From Rodentolepis nana (taxonomy: Eukaryota > Platyhelminthes > Cestoda > Cyclophyllidea > Hymenolepididae), in the NCBI GenBank assembly GCA_900617975.1, contig UZAE01012051.1:1-16101 (forward strand): a stretch of 16,101 bases of DNA, in the 5' to 3' direction. The notes beneath the pieces are model-generated. The model was not told where the DNA came from. It worked only from the letters and a program-made list of their open reading frames with translations, and searched no databases. Both the position numbers and the translations under genes were made by a program. This document shows, piece by piece, positions 1-8,103 of the stretch; position 1 is the stretch's first letter, and the number at the start of each line of letters is the position of its first letter.

Positions 1-1750
1 GAAAAGAGTGATATTGTGCAAATCCCATCACTAATCACCCACAATAAGCTCAAGATCCAAAAGAATACTTAGTGAGTAAGGAATTTTACAACAACTCAAC
101 CAGCTTTAACACAATTTCTATTTTAATCACTTCTCCATCCCATGAGTATATGCCTTCTACATCAGCCTCAAAGTGAGCCCTCAATACTCTGCCTTCTCAC
201 TTATTCAATGTCTCCGAATCAAGGTAATGACTTGCAGGTGAAATGAACATTCATATATCCACATAAAAGCACCATCGATTTAAACAATAAAAAGCAGCTG
301 ACATACTAAAATCATTCTCACCTTAGCAGGCACACTCACTCAACCGACAATACACCTACACATTTGCCATCATTTCGTATCAAATTATCTCAACGCCGAT
401 AGCAACACTTCATCCTCAACCATCTCCAAATCATCATATTAATAGACATTGACCTAATCTCACAACCAAGTACACCTCGTTTTCACTGTTGTAAGCTATG
501 CCGTTGAGAAGTGGTGATATCACTACTTCATTGAGTTCACCTTGAGTAACCTTGTTGGGCAATCAGACCGAATAGTGCGATGAACTCCAGTGAAACCACA
601 AGCTCGCCTCTCGTGCACTTGACTGCCCTTTTGTGAATTATAGCACTCACACCTGCATCGAGTGGAACCCACCTGTGCAGAACCCATCGTTGTAAATATT
701 ACCTCACCAGGCAACCTATCAACTGCCATATTCCCAACAATTCTATATTAAAATAAATCAACTTTCCCAAGAGGAAAGACTTGCTTTTTACCAGCACATT
801 TTTCACCTTCTGGTCAATCATAACTCAATAAAGGAGTAAGTGGGCGTTATAAAATACCCTAGTGAAAATAGGTTTACAAGTCCCGTCCACCCGCTCTCCC
901 CCCCCCCCTCCCGCCAACCAGAAGGCTACCAATAAAGCGTACATGTATGCAACAGGTTATGAAAAATAAGTATCTGAACAGTTGGAGATAGCATTGTTAA
1001 TTAAACCACTTAAGGGAAAGTCGACAACTCAATCCTTTGCAGAATAATGTGAAACGCTTAGTATTCGAATTTCATATAGACTCCCAATCGTTCTCCTTCG
1101 ACCTTTAATTACTTAGACATTTCGCGAGTTCACATACCAACCCAAGCCCAGGCTTTTGCACGACATACTTGTTAATAAAACTTAGGGATTGGGGTTGAAA
1201 TTTTGTATTCAGCAACAAGTACTTGACGACAAGACGCTGAAATGAAGCTGGCGTGCATATTCTGACCAAAGCCACGAAAATTGACAAACACTATTTGGTA
1301 ATCACACCCCCACCTTATGCCAAATCGATCAACAGATTCTGAGCTTTGACATGCAATAAAAAAACTTAATGGAAGAGACAGCTAATTAACTAAACATTCA
1401 AAACAGCTACATGCAATTAATTAAAATAGAGCAATGTCATCAAAAGTTCGGAGTGCTAAAAACATGAATTTCCATCACAAACAAGAATTCGAAAACAATT
1501 AAAAACTAAATAAATCGTTTTTTATGCGCCAATTAGTGCGAAAACAACCATGTTAGAATATGTCGATGATCAAGATTAGATAATTACTTGTAAGGTAATC
1601 CTGGAAGTTTAGCCATGATTCTAAAACAGTACTGAGAGCTCAGCCTTCATTTAATGAACATGCCAATGTATGTGAGTTAAATTCTTTTAATATACGAAAC
1701 ACAACGAGGGGTAGTGAGACAGAAAAGTGCTCTTTAATTTTTAAGATGTA

Positions 1751-1785
<35 letters not shown>

Positions 1786-2724
1786 CACTCAAACTCCTAA
1801 AGCTCTGTCTATAGAGTAGGCATATTTCTTCCAAAAAGATGAAAGCAAAACGCTCCTACCACTCTCAGTCGACCCAAAAATTCCAAGGAAACGGACGCAT
1901 TCAAAAGTCTCAAAGACATCGATATTGCAATCACAGCTTAAGTCGCATGGAAATCAAGATATTTACTAACAAAACCTTTAAATATCATCATCCCTACCGC
2001 GAAGCCATGGAAACTCAAAGGAAGATGACTATAACGGCTAATACTGAATAGGACACGAATATTGAAAGAAATGGCATTTATATTCCTAGCTTGACCCTTT
2101 AACAGCCTGCAGAACCGTACGGTCCTGATTCAAAATAAGCTCCATTGGTACGAGACTCGTAACAGAAGGCGCTATTGAAGTTGGAAACATGTTCAATAGG
2201 TCTACAGCTTACGACTAATACCACCAAAACCCATCATGTCGGCGGCATCAGTCTGCTATGAGACACATGTGAGTGCGGTTCCGTGCAATTTCCAATCCCA
2301 CTTCTATTGGTCAGAAACACAAAAATTACCCAAATCCCCTCCCCTCTAGTAAAACACACGGAATGCCAAAATAGGGTTAAAACAATATTTCAATATATTT
2401 CCAAATAACATTTAAGCGGGTAAAACAACATTTTTTTGAGTATAAGAGCCATCGTCAATCACATTTATTCAGAGAGGGTCCAAATAGAGCAAACACATTC
2501 CGATTTCACAATTGTTCTCCGAATTACCATTCTCCCTCATAGCGCATTTTGGATCTACGCATGAATACGTCGAAATGTAGTTATTTCAGTAGCCTATAGA
2601 TCAACTTGACTGGCATAAAAAGAGGTAGTAATCATAAAACTATAAACTACCTTTTGATTTCAGGAGAAGTACTAAAACATAACACGCCGATTCAGTAAAT
2701 GAAACGAAGTCTCTGAATTAAGCA
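1..2724. other. Gene-poor stretch, nothing recognised
   Basis: AT-rich DNA with no recognisable exon, RNA gene or transposon on either strand. Open frames here are short and resemble no family I know. The one that stands out is at 523-729 on the minus strand: it is GC-richer and has a Cys-rich middle (TRCRCECYNSQKG) with good internal donor sites. It holds an 11-C run (898-908) and a 29-C run (1755-1783). Confidence 0.5.
1755..1783. repeat. Homopolymer run of 29 C
   Basis: An uninterrupted C tract preceded by TGTATGTG. Tracts of this length are unstable in replication and sequencing, so the true length is uncertain. The minus-strand frame that crosses it gives poly-Gly and is not a gene. Confidence 0.95.
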
Positions 2725-2730
2725 TTTATT
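2725..2730 (-). terminator. Polyadenylation signal AATAAA of the micro-exon gene
   Basis: AATAAA on the minus strand lies 16 nt after the TAG stop of the terminal exon and about 48 nt after the alternative TAA stop. The position fits a short 3' UTR and supports 2747-2816 as the last exon. Confidence 0.6.
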
Positions 2731-2746
2731 CGTAGACAGCAGAACA

Positions 2747-2816
2747 CTACGAAATGATACTCTTTAAACTTCCATAATTTAACGAAAGATCACTGGAAAT
2801 AAGTTGCAAGACTTTG
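2747..2816 (-). other. Terminal exon of the micro-exon gene, two possible reading frames
   Basis: The acceptor is a pyrimidine tract (CCCTCCCCCCACCCACTTAG) ending just before 2816. If exon 3026-3038 is joined directly, the frame gives 22 residues (KVLQLISSDLS... ) and stops at TAG 2747-2749. If the 17-nt exon 2867-2883 (acceptor GGTCAG, donor GTTAAT, DLKAK) is included, the frame shifts to KSCNLFPVIFR and stops at TAA 2779-2781. Both are intact, so alternative splicing could give two C-termini. The pyrimidine tract is G-rich on the plus strand. Confidence 0.6.
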
Positions 2817-5754
2817 CTAAGTGGGTGGGGGGAGGGTTCAAAACTCAGTTCACAGATCGTATTAACCTTTCGCTTTTAAATCACTGACCAATAAACTATT
2901 CAAAATTCTAATGATCAGAATATGATACAAGACTACATTTTCTAAACAAACTAAGATTTCGAATTAACTATAATGAGGACTAGATGAGCATGATTAATCT
3001 GAACGATTTATGAAGTAACATCAACCTGGATCCCCCACCTAATACAAAAACCCACCGATGAGTGGATTTCGATCAACGTTTCATTAGTTTAGGGCCACTA
3101 ACTAACCTGGAACACAACTTATAGCAAGAAAACAAATTTAAGCGAAAGCCCATTCAACTTCACAAAGTAAGCTCTTTTAATTATCATGACGAACCTGCTA
3201 CTAGATGGTAATGTGCTAAAGTAAAAGGTAAAAAGATAGTTTCAGTGGACTCAAAGTAAAAACCGGAAGAGGTAGATCAATAATTCTAACCTTCCATTCA
3301 AAGATGATTCGCTAAAATCAAATATTATAACAGTTGAATACACACCAAAACAAATTTAACTGAAAAGATTACTCCAACACAGTGAGGTTTTTTCAATCTT
3401 ACAAGGACAGATACTTCATACAACTACTACTAACCTTTTTGTGGGTACGGGTTTGCTAAAGTATACAAATTTGCGTTAAAATACTGCATATTCACAAAAA
3501 CAAAAGCTCATATATTAGACATTCAAAATAGATAAAAACACATCACAACACGCAAAGACCGACTACCCTAACCTTCCATTCCTCGGTGATTTACTAAAAT
3601 CGAACAAGATGTTTGAATAGAAAATGAAACAAAAAACGGATTTATCGAGCATATGAGAGCACAGAGGTGTAAAATAAAGCGATAACGGAGTTAATCTCCT
3701 ATTCGAAGAAAAAAAGTGTTTAAGCGCAGCACATAGCTAATCATAGATGCGCGCTACCTACTTTCCACACAGTAATTTTTCACTGAAGGTCGCATAAATA
3801 TGACCTTATAAAGTTCTCATTTTAATCAAGTAGAAAAAGAAAGCTTAATAGCGCGAAGCATCAGGAGAATATCTAACCCTCCGATTGTTAAAACCTTGCT
3901 GGAAAAATGTCATCAAATATTTACTACGATTGAATTTCGGATTTCATTTAAACTATAGCGTCATCATCCTTCATCCTCTTTCCACATTAATAGATAAACT
4001 TAAAAGTAATCGATAGCTAAACATTCAGAGCAAAAGCATTCGAGAGCATGAATATTGAAGTATTAATAATCCTCAGTCTTGATCAACTATAATTCAACGG
4101 CGTCTTTTATTGCCTGACTTGAATTCACGCTTAAGTCCTTAATCATTTTAGAAAATGAAACAAACCCTCTAGAAATTAATAGAACTTTTTAAAATTCAAA
4201 GCTTCGCAGGTCTGGGCAGCAGAGAAAGTGTAGTCATGTGTGCTAAATTAAGGACAAGGATATAAACATTTCCCAAACACACACGTCTCTTCACCCGAAT
4301 AGACAACTTAAATAGCATTAACTATAACGATTTGTCAATGAATGCAGACGCATGTCGATGAGGCAGCGACTGTCATAGGCTGAAAACAAAGGGACTTATT
4401 TATATTTTTTCAGCTACCGGAGATTTGAAAAGCTTAACTGCCTAGGCATAGATGGCAATTCTACACACCCATGAAAATGAGAGTAGATGATCCATGTTAA
4501 TTTGAGTAAAATTAGAAAAAAGTCATTTCAAATCTATCTAAAGCTATTCCACTGTAAGTACAAACATTTTATCTGGAGGAGATTCACTAAACAGAGCACA
4601 GTTCTGTCGTTCGACTTCAACAAGACGTGGTAATTGTAATAATTTTGGTATAAAACAGCATATGGTTACACTGCAATTGCCAGTCTTTTCAAGGTCAATG
4701 CCTAGTGAGACTAATTTTGCTGTTCAAAGCACGTGTAGCGCAATATATTCACTGAACACAAGATGTTCCAGTAAAATCATTACAGCTATAAAATTGGAAG
4801 CAGATATAAATTGTCGTTGTTTAGAAAAGCTTTATAAGAACAAAAAACTATTTCTGACCTCATGTTACGAATGGTGAAAGCTTCTCAACCGGTCTCACGC
4901 CAAGCAAAGTCATTGAAATGCAACTAATTTGACTTCAATCATTAAATTCTCATAAAAGAGCCCGGTTCAATAGTGAGAATGCGCCCAAAATATTACCAAA
5001 AGCAGATTTTTCTACAGAAACATCCAACACTCCATTCATGGATTACCCCACCCCGGAATCCAAAATAGAGCCACCAGGTGCGCACAAAAAACCACTTATA
5101 CATTACTGTTGGGGCAATACAAACTTCCCATACCTACGATTTAAATTGAGATGCATAGAAAGAACTGGAAATTTTAATATAATTAAAAACAATATGAGAA
5201 AACTTTGGAGACGCCCTGTAAATAATTGGAAACATTACAAAAATGAGATGCAAATAGAGCAGATGTAGATGCTACTTATAAGCAATAGTGTTTTTGTTCT
5301 ATTTCAACCTAACTAAAACAAAATTTTGCAAACAAAGCAAGAATTTAATTTCAGAGCATAGCTAACCATTTTATTCGGCGTAAACTGAAATATATTCAAA
5401 AAAGAGGTTTAATTCAAGGGTTGATAGAACAACCCTTTTGCTAAAGGAAACAAAAGAATCACTGTTTGTTTTAAATACAACCATCCCGTCTAATATAGTA
5501 CTGCTCTTGAACATATATTCAGTCACTTGTGACCCTTTTAGAAACTTCAATCTTCGCCTAAATCCTATCCATCATCCCAAATCATTGGGCAAGGGTGAAT
5601 TAATTTACATTTCTTTTATTCGATATCCCTTAACAACGAAATCAACTGGTTACAGCTATTGTAATTGCTACATAACATTTAACCCAGCGAGAACTGAAGT
5701 TAGTAAAACGAGTATAAGTATTTTCAACCAAAACTGTAGGATTTCGTATCGCAT
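2747..5754 (-). CDS. Micro-exon gene (MEG-like), predicted small secreted protein
   Basis: Core exon set on the minus strand, in order: 5684-5754, 5367-5384, 5138-5164, 4997-5011, 4753-4785, 4566-4586, 4418-4441 (less sure), 4186-4242, 3878-3898, 3762-3782, 3573-3593, 3435-3455, 3291-3311, 3195-3215, 3107-3117, 3026-3038, then 2867-2883 plus 2779-2816, or 2747-2816 alone. Each is bounded by AG and GT. All junctions are in phase 2 except 11+13 and 17+38, which each compensate. The sum is 471 nt (156 residues), or 486 nt (161 residues) with the other ending. The start is the first ATG after an in-frame TAA and opens a clear signal peptide (Lys11, then ILILVLLTSVLA, then Gly). The mature part has about five to seven Cys and Ser/Gly/Pro-rich cassettes. 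Signal peptide plus symmetric micro-exons is the definition of platyhelminth MEGs. I recognise no named family member; function unknown. Extra exons are possible between those listed. Confidence 0.78.
2821..2836 (+). repeat. G-rich tract (possible quadruplex) at the last MEG splice acceptor
   Basis: GTGGGTGGGGGGAGGG holds runs of 3, 6 and 3 G. Its complement is the pyrimidine tract of the last acceptor of the micro-exon gene, so the G-rich strand is the template strand there. Confidence 0.6.
3195..3898 (-). other. Cluster of six 21-nt micro-exons
   Basis: Six exons of exactly 21 nt: 3878-3898, 3762-3782, 3573-3593, 3435-3455, 3291-3311 and 3195-3215. Four have the donor GTTAG directly after the exon; the other two have GTAGG and GTTCG. 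Acceptors are mostly TTTAG. Only one shared phase is open in all six: one base completes the incoming codon and two bases leave. Cassette peptides in order are KVLTIG, EKLLCG, KSPRNG, KPVPTK, ESSLNG and TLPSSS, linked by split codons for Gly, Asn, Ser, Ser and Ser. Introns are 84 to 168 bp. Exons 3573-3593 and 3291-3311 share their last nine bases and the acceptor GATTTTAG, which points to duplication. Confidence 0.85.
4186..5384 (-). other. 5' half of the micro-exon chain (exons of 15-57 nt)
   Basis: Exons with good splice signals that stay open in phase 2: 5367-5384 (18 nt, LRRIK; acceptor ATATTTCAG, donor GTTAGC), 5138-5164 (27 nt, SFYASQFK; donor GTAGGTATGG), 4997-5011 (15 nt, KICF; donor GTAATATT), 4753-4785 (33 nt, CNDFTGTSCV), 4566-4586 (21 nt, ESPPDK), 4418-4441 (24 nt, QLSFSNL; weaker acceptor) and 4186-4242 (57 nt, THDYTFSAAQTCEALNFK; long pyrimidine tract). 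The junction codons make Cys twice, Ser and His. Cysteines concentrate here. Weaker in-phase candidates, not counted in the gene model, are 5239-5274 (36 nt, or 33 with the other AG), 5204-5215 (12 nt), 5047-5094 (48 nt) and, further 3', 3687-3698 (12 nt). Confidence 0.62.
5684..5754 (-). other. First coding exon of the micro-exon gene: signal peptide
   Basis: The exon has 23 codons plus two bases, ending GCT GG before the donor GTTAAATG. The peptide starts MRYEILQFW, followed by Lys and the hydrophobic core ILILVLLTSVLA. The likely signal peptidase site is after VLA, before the Gly made across the splice junction. The two-base overhang is exactly what the downstream 18-, 21-, 27- and 33-nt exons need. 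Read without splicing, the frame ends at TAG a few codons later. A splice acceptor (AG at 5763-5764) lies 8 nt before the ATG. Confidence 0.8.
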
Positions 5755-5785
5755 ATTTCGATCTGCGATCGAGTAATTAAAAGAA
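5755..5785 (-). promoter_or_regulatory. Splice acceptor 8 nt before the micro-exon gene start
   Basis: A pyrimidine-rich stretch (CTTTCTTTTAATTACTCG) ends in CAG at 5763-5765, 8 nt ahead of the ATG. It could take a spliced leader or close a 5' UTR intron; the sequence alone cannot tell which. Confidence 0.4.
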
Positions 5786-7906
5786 AGTGATTCAAGATAT
5801 TAGCGAAAGTGAACCGCTCAATGTCAAATGCATGTGGTCACGTATCCTCCATACCCTGCACACGCGAAAGCTAAAGATCCGTTAGTCCCATTAACGGTTA
5901 CAAAATCAACGGGTGTTTTAAACATCAAGAAGTCTCAGTGGATGAAAAGCTTACGTCAAGGACACTCGAAGGCATAAAAAAGGCAGAGGCAATATTGACC
6001 ACTTGTTTACTACCCAACTCTCAATTATAAAATAAATCAACTATGATAAGAGAAATGATCTCTCACCGACTAGCTGGGTCTGGAGAATTATTTCCTGATC
6101 CATTTGTATGTGAAGGTAGATTATGTGCATTGAGTATTCGTTGAACCAGGGCGCCCCTTGGAAATAAGAGAAAAACGGATTATTGAAACTCCCATATATA
6201 GAGAAAAAAGCTGTTTAAAAGGGTGTAGGTACTCACTTGCAAAAAACTGAGTGGGGAGCGAATTCGCCATTCAATCTGGTGCGAATGCAGCCCAATAGGT
6301 CATTTATTGATCCTTTTGAATCGGTACTGACGATTTCTGTTCAAAGAATAAATGAAGGCAATTATATTGAAGTATACAAACACAGACATTACGCTGTTTT
6401 CCTTCCAGAGCATAAAACACCTAATCAGCATGGGACCACATCTGTTGGAATATTCAGCTGCTATGGTAACTACAGCATGTGCACAAAGCAATCAAAACTG
6501 TTAAATACTCAAACTACATTCTTAAAATACTCCTGGAAACGACAAGAGAGCAATAGAGACTAAAGTTCATTTAGAGCACCACTTTATTTCGGTCTCTCTC
6601 TTCTAATAATTAGGGATTTTCAGAATTGAAATTGTGTGCTTTAATTGGAACAAGTATAAATTTACTGACCGTCACTATCTGACAAGAATGTCGAATGTGA
6701 ACAATTATTATTGGCTTCCAGCTCGATTAATTAGTCCGCTATTTATTTAAAATTAATACTGATTACTAATTGTAAAAACACACTTGCATGATTTATTAAT
6801 ATCATGCTATCAACGCAATTCTGTTAGCTGCGAATCTTATTAGATTACAGAAAATTTGACGAGACCAACTCTCAGCTCCAATTCACCTTATTAAAACTGT
6901 TACGTCTCGAGCTTGATTGCCTTCCTTTAACTGCTAAAGAAGTGTTAAGAAAAGGTATAAATACAAATGCGAATTTGATCCCAAACACTAGTCATCCTTA
7001 GGGGTCCTTGAAATGTATAAGCTATTACGGCAGATTCTCAACTTAGAGCTGTTTGTGCAATACCTTTGTGACTACATTGCAACAAGGTACAATTCAATCT
7101 GCATAGTACATTAAACTCATTGGCATAGTAACGAGAGAAATATCTTACCACAACGCACTCTATCTCATGCACACTTATTCATCAAGGCGTGAATTCCCCC
7201 TATTTTAACCACACTAAAGGACAGGAACTGTAAACGGAGGTGAAAGGAATACTTTTCAATGCTCATTCTCAGCTCTAATACGAAGGGCACGCGACCCCAC
7301 CGGGAACAGTACGCGAGCAAGGGGCCATACTGCCGTTGTTGAGATGTATAGCTAAGAGCAATGCATAAAATATTTAATCCCTCTGCCTCCATTCGTTTAA
7401 GATACACATTGCCTTTTCACGTACGAGAAGAACGCGCATGCATGCCTGGAGTGCCAGACATGTATTCATGGCCACGTTAAAATTACTAGGCAAAAGAAGT
7501 GCTTGTTTATAACGAGGTTATGCTGACGATTAGTCACTACCGATGGCAATACATGAATTGCATATCCAATTGTTCCCTTCTACCCTTGTATTCCAATGTA
7601 ATTCATCAAATAGTTTCATAATTTTTCACATATTTTTCAAAATCAATTTGGGAAACATCAACACTAAATTTAGTAGTTTGGGTATGCTGGCATCGCAATA
7701 ATGAGGCGCACTCGTACATAGCGGCCTCTCAAGGTAGCCAGAACAAACCAGCTAGCTTGAGTTTACCGATCGCTGATCTTTAAGATGTCCACATTGGTCA
7801 TCGCACCAACGTTGCGCAAGCCCATCAAAAACATTGCCAACACTCAACATATATTGGGACTTTCAATTCAATTGAATGTCATTAGTAAGCGGAAGCGACC
7901 ATTACA
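5786..7906. other. Mostly empty spacer between micro-exon gene and phosphatase
   Basis: No protein family recognised on either strand. Two isolated minus-strand signals stand out. One is an ATG followed by ten codons (ANSLPTQFFA) and a strong donor GTGAGTACC at about 6231-6270. The other is a strong acceptor before 6933, treated separately as a possible last phosphatase exon. Short open frames at 6237-6563 and 7165-7407 look like chance. Confidence 0.45.
6872..6933 (-). other. Possible last exon of the PP2C gene
   Basis: Acceptor CTTCTTTAG precedes 6933. In the phase left by the last sure phosphatase exon (one base over), it reads VKGRQSSSRRNSFNK, then VNWS and a TGA stop at 6872-6874. An AATAAA on the same strand lies at 6792-6797, about 75 nt past the stop. 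Joined to the four sure exons this would give a 338-residue protein across a 1170-bp intron. The peptide lacks the Pro-Pro-Gly-Gly region usual in PPM1A/B C-termini, so the link rests on splice phase and position only. Confidence 0.3.
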
Positions 7907-8103
7907 TTAGTTCAACAAGATGAGTATTGAATCTGACCTCATATGCAACACACGTTGACCGATACGCCACAAGAACACAACATGAGAACCAGGATTCACA
8001 ATTCTATCCAGTTCTACTAATAAAGGATTTGCTACATGGTTTATAAAAAGTCTGTCCGGAGGAGAGAATCGCCGTAATGGCTTTTTCACAATGAAAGACT
8101 TAC
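7907..8103 (-). other. Alternative read-through end of the phosphatase
   Basis: If the donor at 8103-8102 is not used, the frame stays open for 65 more codons to TAA at 7907-7909, giving 383 residues, close to the 382 of human PPM1A. The added peptide ([20 protein letters not shown] and on) shows no likeness to the family C-terminus. The donor is close to consensus, so I favour splicing. Confidence 0.25.

Noticed and set aside
1640..1834. Poly-glycine coding frame
   Set aside because: Made by translating the 29-C run on the minus strand; no gene context.
5420..5435. A 7-nt exon (CAAAAGG) after a very strong acceptor
   Set aside because: It breaks the shared phase unless paired with an 8-nt or 11-nt exon near 5490; possible but too speculative to annotate.
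5438..5776. 112-codon plus-strand frame
   Set aside because: It is antisense to the signal-peptide exon of the micro-exon gene, shows no family likeness and starts in AT-rich sequence.
6231..6270. Small 5' exon with donor GTGAGTACC
   Set aside because: The donor is strong but the ten-codon peptide is not a signal peptide, and no partner exon could be fixed.
7165..7407. 80-codon minus-strand frame with a hydrophobic patch (LNILCIALSY)
   Set aside because: The nearest true ATG gives an acidic start (MEAEG), poor for a signal peptide, and no phase-matched micro-exons with good signals follow directly.
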